A stretch of DNA of 64,000 nt from Eutreptiella sp. 'Long Island Sound 2002' (lineage: Eukaryota > Euglenozoa > Euglenophyceae > Eutreptiales > Eutreptiaceae): positions 138,972,765-139,036,764 of the forward strand of contig OZ038378.1 in assembly GCA_964036045.1 (NCBI GenBank), in the 5' to 3' direction. Each line of letters opens with the position of its first letter. The first letter of the stretch is position 1. Of this stretch, positions 40,631-51,919 are shown piece by piece. The notes below the pieces were generated by a model. The model saw only the letters and a list, made by a program, of their open reading frames with translations, had not been told where the DNA came from and searched no databases. The position numbers were made by a program, and so were the translations under genes.

Positions 40631-42595
40631 GGCAAGACCAGGGATGGCCCTTTCGGCTACCTGGGAAGACCACCTGAGCCGAAAGCGAGCGGAGTAGCTA
40701 CCCCTCAAGTAAGCTCCGTGGTCCAGGTGCCCGGAAAAGCCAAGGCGGAATCCGATGATTGCCCCAAGATTCAGGCATTGAGGGCCAGGCTGAAGCAGAA
40801 GTATGGTGATACCTTCTTCAGCGGTAAGCCTGTGTTTCCCCCACCGGTGCGTGGACCGTATGGCGAGGCCAAGGTACGACTGAAGCAGGACCCCCGTGTG
40901 TATCGGCACCGGGAGTTTGCCCTGAGGGGCGAGAGGAAAGAGGCCATGGAGAAGATCCTCCGTGACTTCATCCAGAGAGGCTGGCTCGAGCCGTGCCACT
41001 CCGAATGGGCCTCTCCGTGCTTCGTCGTCCCCAAGAAGGTTGCCGGTGAGTGGCGGCTCGTGGTCGACTACCGCGGCTTAAATGCCCAAACGCAGCACGA
41101 CAGCTATACGCTGCCCCTCATTGAGGACATGCTGCAAAAGCAACACCGGCGGAGGATCTTCACGGTGATTGACCTGAAACATGGTTATCATCAGATGCCT
41201 CTCGCCGAGGAGTCCCGTGCCTGTACAGCCATGAGCACCCCACTTGGACCTCTCCAGTGGAAGGTGATGCCCATGGGCGTTACCAACGGCAATGCGGCTT
41301 TTCAGCGGATGCTGGAGAACCTGCTTCAGCCGGTGCGCGACTGTGCGGACCCCTTCGTGGACGACGTGATCATCGCGTCCGGGGACCCCAGTATGAGCTA
41401 CGAGGAGCTCCTGGAGGCACACGAGAGGGACGTCACTCGAGTGCTGGACCTTCTGGTTCGGCACAAGCTCACGGGCAGCAGTGACAAGGCCACCATTGCG
41501 GGAAGCGAGGTGGTCTTCGCTTGCCACGTAGTTGGGAACGGGCAGCGAAAGCCCATACCTGGCAAGGTGGCTGCGATTGAGCACTGGGAAAAGCCCAAAA
41601 CGGTCTCTGAGCTACGGGCGTATCTGGGGTTCTGCAATTACTACTCGGGGTATATCAAAATGTATGCCGAGTATGCAGCCCCCATGACGACCATGCTCAA
41701 GGGCAACCGAGATGAGACCAAGAAGGGGTCCAAGAAGGCTCTGGTCTGGACAACTGAGTCCGACCGTGCCTTTGAGGGGATGAAGCAGGCGCTGCTATCT
41801 GCAGTGGGTCTGCACCTCGTGGATCCCGACCGAGGGTTCGTCCTGCGCACCGACGCTTCCGACTACGCCATTGGCGCTGTGTTGGAGCAAGTGCTTGACG
41901 ACGGGGGGCACGTGCCCGTGGCCTTCTGGAGCCGAGTCCTGGCGGAAGGCCAGAGACGGACGTGGACGCCCCGTGAAAAGGAGGCGTATGCCATCGTCAT
42001 GGCTCTCAGGAAATGGGCTGGGTACATAGCCCTCCATCCCGTCACCGTCTGCACCGACCATCAGAGTCTGCAGTCGTGGCACAAAGTGCACGTGGACACC
42101 CCCTCAGGTCCCGCCTCCCGACGGGCAAGATGGCATGAGACCTTAGCCAAGTTCGACCTTACGGTTGTTTATATTCCTGGAAAGGATAACACCGTGGCGG
42201 ACTGTCTCAGCAGGTGGGCCTATCCCGCCAGCAAGGGCATGCAGGATATCTCTGCCCATGGCGATGAGGCTGAGACCGCTGAAGCCAAGAGGATCATCGA
42301 AATGGAGCGCCTGATGGAGGAGGAGGGTGCTAAATGCTTCGTCGTCGTGGCTGCGAATGCCCCCCTAGCGTCGAGGGTGAGCAGAGCGGTCAGAGTACTC
42401 GCCCCCGATGGAGCTGAGTCCGACAAGCACCTCTTCCCGGAGTCTTGCCTCCAGGACGACTGGACCGACGACTACGCCAAGTCTGAGGCCTTTGCGGCCG
42501 GGTATAGGGCTGTGACCGACCCTGATGACAGGCAGAAGTGGCCAAAGGGGCTGACTGAGGAAGATGGCAAGCTCTACCGGATGGTAAGCTGCTAG
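40631..42595 (+). CDS. Element D: reverse transcriptase and RNase H
   Basis: Open in one frame from the TGA at 40630 to TAG 42593-42595; first ATG-like start 40718. RT motifs are WASPCFVVPKKVAGEWRLVV, TVIDLKHGYHQMP (A), MPMGVTNGNAAFQRMLE (B), PFVDDVIIASGD (C, Asp 215 and 216 from 40718) and LRAYLGFCNYYSGYI (thumb). RNase H has FVLRTDASDYAIGAVLEQ, REKEAYAIVMAL and VCTDHQSLQSW, then the DNTVADCLSR end. All catalytic residues are present. Copies the element RNA into cDNA. Confidence 0.95.
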   Translation, partial: GKTRDGPFGYLGRPPEPKASGVATPQVSSVVQVPGKAKAESDDCPKIQALRARLKQKYGDTFFSGKPVFPPPVRGPYGEAKVRLKQDPRVYRHREFALRGERKEAMEKILRDFIQRGWLEPCHSEWASPCFVVPKKVAGEWRLVVDYRGLNAQTQHDSYTLPLIEDMLQKQHRRRIFTVIDLKHGYHQMPLAEESRACTAMSTPLGPLQWKVMPMGVTNGNAAFQRMLENLLQPVRDCADPFVDDVIIASGDPSMSYEELLEAHERDVTRVLDLLVRHKLTGSSDKATIAGSEVVFACHVVGNGQRKPIPGKVAAIEHWEKPKTVSELRAYLGFCNYYSGYIKMYAEYAAPMTTMLKGNRDETKKGSKKALVWTTESDRAFEGMKQALLSAVGLHLVDPDRGFVLRTDASDYAIGAVLEQVLDDGGHVPVAFWSRVLAEGQRRTWTPREKEAYAIVMALRKWAGYIALHPVTVCTDHQSLQSWHKVHVDTPSGPASRRARWHETLAKFDLTVVYIPGKDNTVADCLSRWAYPASKGMQDISAHGDEAETAEAKRIIEMERLMEEEGAKCFVVVAANAPLASRVSRAVRVLAPDGAESDKHLFPESCLQDDWTDDYAKSEAFAAGYRAVTDPDDRQKWPKGLTEEDGKLYRMVSC

Positions 42596-43956
42596 TACCA
42601 GAGTCCCGGGTGCTCGAGCTGTGTGAAGCTTGGCACCACCACATGCTGCACCCAGGGGTCAAGAAGCAAGCCCTTGACATGCAGCGTCGGTTCGAGATCG
42701 ACCATATCGTTCTCTACACCGCCATCAAGAAGGTCAGGAAGGGTTGCTCGGTCTGCCAGGCCTGCAATCCCGATAACCGGAACGTCAAGGGGGAACCCCA
42801 ATGGACCCCGGTTTCTGAACAGCCCATGGAGAGCGTGGCCATGGACGTCTTCTCCATGCCCGAAGTGCACATTGGCAAGGAGACCTTTGACTGTGTGGTT
42901 CTCTGTGTGGACCGCCACAGCGGCTACGTTGTAGCCGTTCCGGCACGCAAAAAGGGGTTGCTTGCCAAGGAAGTGGCAGTCATGATGATTCGTCATTGGC
43001 TGACCGTCTTTGACATCCCCAGCACCATTTGCAGTGACCGAGGGCCCCAGTTTACTGGTGGCTGGTTCAGGGTTATGTGTTCCCTCATGGGAATACGTCA
43101 TGCCAAGAGCGTTGCCTATCTCAGCCGGTCTAACGGCCGTGCTGAAGTGGCTGGACGGCAGCTGTTCGAGAAGCTGCGCAAGATCCACATCACCAATCCA
43201 CGTCGGAACTGGTTTGAGGAGATGTGGCCTGCTCTGAAGGCCCATCATGACACCCCGAAACCGGGCGGTTTGTCCCCTCACCAGATTCTGTTCGGCAGGG
43301 ACCCCCTGAGTCGGGGACTTCCCTTGTCTGGTGATGGCATGGCTATGGATGCCAAGGAATTCTTCGCGCGGCAAGAGCGTACGGCGCGGGACATCCCCCA
43401 GCAGCTCGAGAAGGAGCATGCTGAGCGTCAGAAGTCCGCCCCAAGCTCAACAGCGCAGAAGTTCAGGGTGGGAGACCCGATGTGGGTGATCAGACCCCGC
43501 CCTATGGGCACCCACCGCACCAAGACCTGGTTCACACCCGGCGAGGTGGTCCGCAGGATTGGTGAGGACACCTACAGCATCAAGGTGGGTCACAGACAGT
43601 TCCGGGAGCGCCACGAGAGTCAACTCCGTGTGCGGGAACCCGACCCCCGTGGCCAACATGTGTCCCTGAGCTATGCCGCACATGAGGCTGATTCGGACGA
43701 TGACTATGCTGAGCAGGACGACTATACAGTCGAAAAGATCCTTGCTCAGCGTCCGAAAGCCTCAGCACCCGGAGGTCTGGAGTTCAAGGTTCGTTGGCGA
43801 GGCTATGGGCCGTCCCACGACACCTGGGAACCCGTCTCCTCGTTCGTGCCGCGGGTCAATACTCCCTTCATGGAGTACATCCGCAAGCACAAGACCAAGA
43901 TCCATGTCTCGGACTTGACAGCACTCACCCCGGCGATTGCAGCCAGGGGTGCCTGA
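42596..43956 (+). CDS. Element D: integrase with chromodomain
   Basis: Continues pol after a frameshift near 42590. HHCC is WHHHMLHPGVKK ... CSVCQAC. Core is VAMDVFSMPE (Asp 79 from 42610), ICSDRGPQFTGG (Asp 143) and NGRAEVAGRQL (Glu 179), a DX35E arrangement. The C-terminal domain TKTWFTPGEVVRRIGEDTYS is followed by a chromodomain: YTVEKILAQRPK, FKVRWRGYGPSHDTWEPVSS and FMEYIRKHK. Ends at TGA 43954-43956. Intact. Chromodomain binding to histone methyl-lysine is family knowledge. Confidence 0.95.
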
Positions 43957-45440
43957 TCAGCGCCCTGAGCTCTCCCCTGATGTGCTTTGAGGCGCTTGTG
44001 AGGCCGACGGATCGTCCCTGACTTGCTTGCTCTCTCTCATCTTCCGGTGACCTGCCATCAGAGTGGCCATATACCCCCCCCTGCTGAATCCAGAGGAGGA
44101 TGGCCCCTCTCTTTCAATTCTATTCGTCACTCCCCACCTGCTGAATCCTTGGGAAACCAGGTAGGGCGACTGACCTTCACACTTTTTGAGCTCTTGGGGC
44201 CTTGAAGCCCATACGACGTTGCGCAACGGATGCCGCTGTCATCGGCATTGCGATTTTTTTTGGTGTGTGGTCTGGTTCCATGGCACTTGCGGAGTCCAGA
44301 CCAGTCGACGTGTGTCAGCTGACTATATATGGCCTGAACCCAGGCGTTTTCCTGTCCACTCTCCTGCATTGCCCTATCCTGACCGTGGCGTGGTTTGGCG
44401 CTCTGTCCACAGCGTGTTTACACCCCTATTTACCCAGATTGTTGCTTGTTTTTCTGCCCTCCAGGATATGTGCATCTGTATGTTAAGTGTCATCAGCCCA
44501 TCGCTGAGGGATGGACTGTTTTTCACCACGAATCGGGATACAGAGGCGCCTTGAGTCGCCGTGTACATGTTCATACAGCCTGGTCCAGCCTGGACCAGTA
44601 CCTGAATACAGATTCTACTGTTTGAGTGCCTGTGATACCGTGTTGCCCTATTCGCTGTGATGTGGAGATCCTGATGGCGCCAGGCGGGAAGCCCAGTTGC
44701 CTGACTACACTCCCAGCGGTCCGCCACTGTCAGTCCCAGTGTGAGCCTACCGATTCGCAGACGCACTTGCAGTCGGATGGCGGCCTCCGGTGCTCCTGAC
44801 CTCGGTCAGTCTGCCTGGGAAACTGGTGGTTTGAGGAGTCGACGCCTCCGCCCACACTGCATGAGGACTCCTTCATGTATGGCCTTCGTGGTAATAGGGC
44901 GAGGGAAAAGACGGCCTTGATGCCCGATCCCTTCAGGAGGAGCTCCCTTAAGATCCCTTAAGGAGTTCGGCTGTATCACTCTGGCGTCGTATGGATATGG
45001 ACATGGTGCGCCCGAGGAAGGACCCGTGGGGACTCTCCCCAGTCGGCGGGCCTTGGGAAGCTCGGGGTAGCCTGATGGATCTTTGTGGTCGCTCTCGACC
45101 TGTGGGACCACCTCGGTCGTCGTGTGCCGCCTATGTTGGCCGTGTATGCCACTGCCACTGTGGTGATGACCGTAGCAGCCGGCACCCGGTGCGCCTGGTA
45201 TGGGTTAACGGGTCCTTTGGATGCCGAACAATCGCCGCCAGGACCCGGGACTTGATACTTGATACTATACATGTGCTACGAGCTTTTACAGCATCATACC
45301 TATCTTACTGTGGGATTTGGGCAGCCTACCCTGCATCAGCCTGAAGTGAGGGTGTGACACCCCCCCCCCCTTCAGGAAGTGGTCCTGGGTACCCGCTGCC
45401 ATGCGTGGGTGTTATCGAGCCCCCCCCAGGGTTCGCTCTA
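43957..45440 (+). other. Element D 3' untranslated region
   Basis: About 1.5 kb without a supported gene. Contains C and T runs (T run near 44254, C run 45360-45370) and ends at the polypurine tract. Confidence 0.6.
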
Positions 45441-45450
45441 AGGAGGGGGG
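45441..45450 (+). promoter_or_regulatory. Element D polypurine tract
   Basis: AGGAGGGGGG immediately before the 3' LTR. Confidence 0.85.
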
Positions 45451-48400
45451 TGAAGCGGTACCCAGAACCCCGTGGCTAGGGTAGGGCATACAACCGGTCT
45501 CCGGTCCACTAACCCCATGTACGGAAGGGAAGACCGGTCTCCGGTCCACTAACCCCATGTACGGAAGGCGCCCGTTGACGCCCGGTGCGAGCCCGGCGGG
45601 AGCGTGTTCCGTGCCGTAAAGCCCCGCATCGGGAACCGATGCACCGCCAGCGGAGATTTGTGTATCAGAATATCAGGAATCAACAGGGTTTTATTTTCAT
45701 ACTGTTTCCGTCAATTTTTACGCTTCCGTTCTGATATTCACTGTTTTGACTGCTGGCGGTTGGATCGCGACTTTACCGTAACCGCCAGTTTAAGTTTTTA
45801 TAATGGAAATTTTAACGCTATCGGTGACGAAGGCTCCAAAGTCGTCAGGAACTGCATGGATGCTTCCGCAATTCTCACATCTTACACTCGCAACCTTAAT
45901 CCGAATTTTTCAGGATGTCGAAATCGGATTTTCGACTTCGACATCCCCGCACTTGATTTGACCTCTTTCGAGTGGACCTACGTGCTTCCCTATGCACGAA
46001 TCAACTTTCCTTTTATCTTGCCCTCCATTTGTCTTAAGGATATGGGCAAAACAAAGTTGATTCGTGAGGCCACTTCTGAGGGTCATATCTCGTGCCGCTT
46101 GCGAGGAATGACGATAAGGAAACGTGGGATGTATTCACAATACTCCCGACGTAATTTGGGAAGCATTATATGCCTTGCGTTTCCACACGTGCGCGCTAGT
46201 GTAATGGATCATGGTCAAGAGGGTAGTGTTTGCGTTATAACTCTTTGGCCATGACATTGCGTGCGTTAAGATAACTTTCGAGTGTAGCGCGCAAGTGTTG
46301 GTGTTGCATAGGAACTCTCCTTGAGTTCCTATGAGCGATTGACACAAAGTTATGCCCTTGGAGGGGCATGACATATCGTGGGGGGAGCTACCTTTTTGGG
46401 CAATATGTGGTATGTGCCATGTGTTGTGTTGCATGCCCATTTTGCGAGTCTATCGCTCCAAGCCGAACCCGCCAATGGACCTCATATTGTGCAAGCCCCT
46501 TCTCCATACTTCTACGATCAATTGCAAGCCTAACCTTCGTGAAGGGAAGCTTGTATGGTGATCCCGAAGCGATGCGTTGGGAGCAAGGCATGTGTTTTGC
46601 AATTTTCCATAATTTCATGTGCCCACTTGGGAAGTAGCGCTCGTAACCTTTCAAGGCGCCCCAAGTGGAGCACATATGTGGGATCGGAGGTCATTGGTGT
46701 CAAGTCATTGTGTTTAGAAGGATTAAGTGATTGCACGATCCAAGCCGAAGATATTATAATATAATTGTGCACCCTTCAAGGCACTTTTGTGTGTGCTTGT
46801 GCCAATTTTGCCGTTTTTGGCCCGTCATGATGTCAAGTGGCGACCGTGTATCTCAACGTTGCGCTCAATTGACATCATGACCCAAGTATGATATGAGGGT
46901 ACATACTTCGATGCCCAACATATCTTGGACCCGGCGGATAACTCCTCTTGGGCTTGGCATACTGTGGCCGCCATGTTGGCAAATTGAGACTATCCCAAAT
47001 CATGGGCTCACTTGGCGACCCTGCCATTCCCAAAACCAGGGGAGTTGGGCGACGCCCAAAAGATATGTTGGACACACATGACTTGATACCAATCCTATGG
47101 CACACTCCGGTCCAAGTCGGGCATGTGCCTTATTTGCCTCAACCATGAGTGTGCGCATTTTTGGCCATTTTGAGCAATTTTCCACTTTTGCTGCCCGCCG
47201 TACACTATGTTCTAACCCTCGTGCACGCCGGACGCATGAACCAATGGACCATATATGACATGGGTGTTATGGGTAATGGTCCCCATGGTCCACACACCGC
47301 GTGGGCGAAGCGGGGCCACCTTCGTTGAGGCGCTAGCCCAAAGTGAGTGTGGGCAATTTTGCAATTTTGGCATTTGTGAACCCAATTGGGATCGTCACCA
47401 CGCCAAGTGGCATGATGATCTTGGAGAGCCAAGTGCATGGAAGTCTTCGTAGGACTCCTGGTGGATCTCGTATGGAGTGGCAGATCCGATCTCCAACCCG
47501 GCGTGGAGATATACTATTGGGAGCACACCGAATTTTGGCTCATTTCAAGCAGCCAAAATGACGCCATTTTGGGACCCCAATTACCCCCTTCCGTGTGGTC
47601 AATTGGCGGCACCATTCCTCTAAGCCCACAGGGAGCCTGGACCCAAATCCAATTTGTACACTCAGATTTAGTCGTAGGTCCCGCCTCCTACCCTGTGAGC
47701 CATTGGCCTTGCCCGGGCCGGGCGGGCCACGCGTGGGAATGAGGCCAATTTTGATGATTTTGGCATCATGACCCCACTTGACGAATCCGTGTTGCCCTGA
47801 TGCCGGGACCTCAGAGGAAACCAAGTTTGGTGAGGGCTCCAAGGAGTTGGTACACGAAGGGCATAGGGTCAGTTGCCTCGTCCCTATCTCTAGCGGGTCC
47901 GGACGAGGGGTCAATTTTGGGAATTTTGGAGCTAATATCAGTTTGGGCTGAAACAACCCATTTTCAGCTACCAACTCCTGAGGGATTTTGGCGGGGCCAT
48001 CTCTCTGGCTCAGGGGGGAGTTCGGACCTGTTGTTAAGGGAGCGTAGGGAGCCACTGTCGGTCGGCCTTGGAGCATCTTGGCTTCCAGGAACTGGCCTGT
48101 GGCAGGGCGGGACACCCCTCCCATTGGCAGGGTTTCAGGGTCCGGACTGAGCAGGGCATGGGTTGTGTTTCAGCCCCCGCCCCCACCAGCCACTGAGAGG
48201 GTCGGACCTCGGATTGGGATACAAGTTAGAATAGAGTGTCTATTGTCCTGTGATGCCCTTACCCCAGTCCAGTCTTAACCCCATGTGTACATATCCTGAT
48301 GTGTTGCTGTACATACTTTCGTTCCCTTGTTGCAGAGTGGCAAGGATCCTGAAACGCTTTGTCACATGACATGAGCGCATTGATGCCCCTGTGAGCGTAG

Positions 48401-48473
48401 TGCTTTGCCTGCCTGCTCACTTGCGCGTGTCCACCGCAGCGTCCCGTGGCCGGCCCCCCACGGGAACGCGTCA
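45451..48473 (+). repeat. Element D 3' LTR (3.0 kb)
   Basis: 3023 bp, same termini as the 5' LTR. A 216-codon frame (45604-46254) is shorter in the 5' copy because of a T-run length difference. Confidence 0.9.
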
Positions 48474-48476
48474 CTA

Positions 48477-48487
48477 GCTGGCTACCA
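48477..48487 (-). promoter_or_regulatory. Element C primer-binding site
   Basis: TGGTAGCCAGC on the minus strand, two bases inside the 5' LTR. TGGTAGC is the start expected for priming by an initiator-Met-type tRNA. D inserted a few bases further in. Confidence 0.55.
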
Positions 48488-48489
48488 CT

Positions 48490-48776
48490 TGTTGTGGTTT
48501 GTTTCTTGGGAACTCGACTGTACTCCTGTGCCTCTTTGTTTCTCAAAATCCGAAATCCAAAATCCCAATCGACAAACCTCGCAGGATCTTTAGACGGGGC
48601 ACCAATAATAACACAATCTCGAAGACATAAACCCTGTTCAAAGATTGAAGTATCTTACAGCGCTCATTCACAGTTGGCATTCGATGCTTCTTTATTATTC
48701 ACAGACTGTCAGCGCGATTGCGACTGCGACTTGCGATTTGCGCGCTGCTGCGCTGCTGCTGTTCGAAGCCATAACA
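48490..48776 (-). repeat. Element C 5' LTR
   Basis: 287 bp, identical by eye to 18196-18482. Confidence 0.9.
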
Positions 48777-49277
48777 CGCGTGCCAAACCTTTTTTCAAAA
48801 TTGTCCCACCACTGGCTGCAAGTGGTGAACAACCACTACAGCGAGTGGGGGGACCAACAGCTGGTGGAGGACTTGTTCACCTTTGTTTTGCACAAAGGGC
48901 ACCACAAAACGCCTATGGAAACAACTTGCTGACCGAATTGGTAACACACAGAGGGCTTCCAAACAGACAAAAAGGGCTACAAAAATCACTTTCACAGGAT
49001 TCGACGCTGTGCGCCTCATTTTGGACCTTGGGATGCCAAAGCGAAGGTGTGTGGCATAATGCACACATGCCTACAAGTGGTTCAACGTGGTTCAACGGTG
49101 CGGTTGAACCTTTATCACAAATGAACAATTGTGATTGTGCTTCATGACAACGTTTGCACCGCAAAATAATCGCTTAATGTTGCCCAAAGCATGAACATAT
49201 GAGTTGCAACGTGTTGCCCGCGTCATAAATGTGAATACTTTGTGGTTTGTACCATTGGACGCTTTTTGGTGCCATGA
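48777..49277 (+). other. Element E, upstream part of the transposase region
   Basis: Short coding-like pieces (HWLQVVNNHYSEWGDQQL, GYKNHFHRIRRCAPHFG) in frames with stops suggest the decayed N-terminus of the transposase. Contains GGTTCAACGTGGTTCAAC motifs at 49079-49110. No intact gene. Confidence 0.4.
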
Positions 49278-50774
49278 CGGCAACCCATTCAACCGCAGGT
49301 TCAACCGCGCACTTTATCGCAATTTCTCGGTTCAACCGTCCCTAGGTACAAGAAGCTTATTTCGTGGGCCGATGCCAAAGAGAAGAAAACCCGTGCAAGC
49401 GCCGTCCCATGGACACATTGCGTTCCGTCGTATGCAACGATGGATAAAGCTTGGTCCACGTTGAGTGAGAGACAAGTACTAAAAACGACCATAAAGGATG
49501 GAAGAGATGGGGTTCGTTGGGATGTGGATGATTGGATACAATATATAGGTGATCAAAGGGATGTGCTAGAAGAAATGCACTTCCCAAGATTTAGGAATGA
49601 TCACCCCCATGTACTTATAGTGCGTGGTGATGGGTTTCCATGCGGAGCAAGGTCATGGTGCCAAATTGCATGTGGTTTTGCAAACCACATGCAAAAAGCA
49701 CGAACCTTGCTCTACAATTGGACCCTTGACCTAGCTCTCGTAAGTGAGCATGAAACGGATCTTGTGCGGGTCCTCTTTGGAGAGACACTAAAAAAAATAC
49801 AACAAATTATTGACCGTGGCTACATGTTGCTCCGAGGGCTTTGGGTGCGAACGGTTGTCATTATTGGAGGCGATGGTACTTGGCTTCGTCATATACTTGG
49901 TCTATCAACATTTTATGAAATTGGTTCAATTTATTCCTTTGCGACATGGTCTAGGGAGAAGGAAAGATGGGTAGGGTGTGAATGGCGACGAAGTACAAGA
50001 CTTGAGGCAAGATTCCGTAAGTATAAGCAAACAAGGAGTTAGTTGTGTTGGTGCAAAAGGGTGCATCGAAAGTCCACTATTGAAGGTGGATGACCGTGTA
50101 GGGTGTGTCATCATGTGTGTCCTTCATCTTGTGATATGATGTGGTGAATACTTAACAACGTTTGTGCGCACACGAGCCACAATGTTGACGGTACCACAAC
50201 GATCCAAGGTTCAAAGTCTCCTAAAGGACGCTAAGACCAATATTTTTTTGAAAGGCCGGTCCTTCCCCGATGGGGAAGAGACATGGCACTTGTTTGCCAA
50301 TTGGTTGCCCATTGCAAAGAGTTTGCGTCTAACACCACATGTCACCACTACCGTTGAGGACATGGGGAAATTGCTAACCGCTATCTATCGGTGGACATAT
50401 GATCCATTCGTGCAAGGGTGTGCACAAATTGCAAAGAGGTTCCAAAACACTATATGTCCCCATAAACGATCACCCTACTTGCTTTGGCTCCGCAACGAGG
50501 GGGCCATTGTGGTGAGTAATTTGCAACCATGGGGGGGGGGGCATGTTTTGTGGGGACATTGTTGAGTCGCTTAACTATGTCTTTAAAGACAACTTTCCAA
50601 CCACAAGTTCCCGGGGTGGTGGTCGTAAGGCTACCTAGGAGGAAGATGATGAGGTAATGCTCCGACATGCGCACGAGCGCACCTTCCTCTACAAGGAGAT
50701 GCCTCGATGGGACAGGCGGCGGCGACGGGAAGATGGGCACGTAGTGCAGGCTCAATTGGAGGTTGGCAGCTAGG
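49278..50774 (+). pseudogene. Element E: DDE-type transposase (RAG1/Transib-like arrangement suspected)
   Basis: Open frame 49278-50042 (first ATG 49440), then a +1 shift, a TGA near 50140, a shift in the G run at 50531 and a TAG near 50635. Candidate catalytic residues are Asp in VLIVRGDGFPCGARSW (residue 64 from 49440), Asp in VVIIGGDGTWLRHILGLS (residue 145) and Glu in DIVESLNYVFKDNFP (about 50574). The pattern GDG ... eI..li..Gy ... GGD..wL...LGLS ... E.lN resembles a family of uncharacterised transposase-like proteins and, more distantly, the RAG1/Transib core. Family placement is inference; a host protein remnant is less likely given the TIRs. Confidence 0.5.
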
Positions 50775-50875
50775 AGGTGTGTGTGTGGTTCCACCGTGGT
50801 TCAGGAGGTTCACCCATGCCGTTGAACCGGCTTCCCCACGGTTTCACCCCTGCTTCTCTCAGGTGCCTTTGCGCC

Positions 50876-51832
50876 ATGGACCCGGAGTCTTTGGGGAAGG
50901 CCTTGCGGGACTGCCTGCGGACACTGGGTACGGGACAAGGCGCCGATCCTCCTGCCGCGCCAGCGCCACAAGCAGCAGCAGCGCCTCCAGCTCCCGACCT
51001 CGCCGACAAGTTCTCGCTGAAGGAAGAAGTGGTGGTGCACAACACCTGCAACCCTGACACCACCCTGGCGCCCGAGATGCCTGAGTGGCGGTGGCTGGCT
51101 GACTTGACGCCGAAGTACAGATTCCGCCGTGCCATGACGCACTTGATGAAGAAGCACCGCCAAGAAGACAAGGATGGGGTCCAGTCCTACCCCTGGGAGA
51201 CGAAGTGCCTGAGCGCCAGGGGGTTTTCGGAGTGGAAGGTGCTGCGTGTGGGCCTGTCGAGCCACCCGCAAGACCACATGTCCCTGGATGAACCAGGTCC
51301 GGATGCCCTGTCCAGGATTCAGTAACCCCCACGCTACCGAGGAGGCGTTGAAAGAGCGCCGCGCCCAGAAACAGGAAGCGATCGATGAGGAGGGCAGGAA
51401 GACAATGAAGGACTCCCCCTCGTACAGTCCACTCGAGGAGAAGGAGGTCACTCCCGCGCCGGAAGCTGAAGCGGAAGAGGACAGTGACAATGGGGTTACT
51501 GTGCTGAGCCGCCACTGATTCCAGAGCCAAAGGACACTGAGAAGCACATTCCTGTGCCTAGTCCGCCGGAGGTGCCAGAGCCAAAGGAGAGTGAGGAACA
51601 GGTGGTCAAAGAGGAAAAGGTGGGGTCTGCTGGTCCAGGGGTGCAGGAGCACCAGGAGAGTGGGGAGGACTCGCTTGCAGCCCCGGTTGGTCAAGGGGAG
51701 ATTGAGGAGGTTGGTGGAGCGCCGAAGGACGAGAAAAAGCCTGCATGTAAGCAGGAAGATAACGAAGAGGCAGCCCCGGAGGTTGGTGCACCAGTGCCTC
51801 ACGTGAAGGATTGGCCACTCCCAAACGACTGA
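50876..51832 (+). pseudogene. Element E: acidic Pro/Glu/Lys-repeat ORF of unknown function
   Basis: ATG 50876 (MDPESLGKALRDCLRTLG). The N-terminal half looks folded (WRWLADLTPKYRFRRAMTHL). Two frame changes near 51310 and 51500 lead into an acidic tail with repeated PEPK motifs (LIPEPKDTEKH, VPEPKESEEQ). The same frames are used coherently across the breaks, so this was probably one protein of about 320 residues. No known domain. It lies between transposase and the dioxygenase-like ORF on the same strand. Confidence 0.4.
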
Positions 51833-51919
51833 CTTTTCACGTGCCTCAAGGGAATGAGGGGGTGGCAGTGGCGGGAGCGACATGGAGCCCAGTACCGTAG
51901 GCAGTTGTAGGGGGCCTTA

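Larger units (their letters stand above)
31270..48473 (+). mobile_element. Element D: complete chromovirus-type LTR retrotransposon, 17.2 kb
   Basis: Direct repeats 31270-34298 (3029 bp) and 45451-48473 (3023 bp) begin TGAAGCGG and end ACGCGTCA. CTAG flanks both ends (31266-31269 and 48474-48477), a 4-bp target duplication inside the leader of C. A purine tract abuts the right LTR. Internal order on the plus strand is gag, protease, methyltransferase-like domain, RT, RNase H, integrase, chromodomain, long 3' region. Frames are broken by a few shifts and stops. Confidence 0.95.
18196..48776 (-). mobile_element. Element C: Ty3/chromovirus-like LTR retrotransposon, 30.6 kb including nested D
   Basis: Bounded by two 287-bp LTRs (18196-18482 and 48490-48776) that are identical by eye and have near-inverted ends TGTTGTGG/CCATAACA. 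A G-rich purine tract abuts the left LTR on the minus strand and a TGGTAGCC primer-binding-type site sits two bases inside the right LTR, so it reads right to left. Minus-strand order is leader, gag, protease, RT, RNase H-integrase-chromodomain, unknown ORF, LTR. D is inserted in the leader, and 3207 bp including gag, protease and part of RT are duplicated in tandem. Flanks ACGCC and CGCGT do not give a clean target duplication. Confidence 0.85.
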
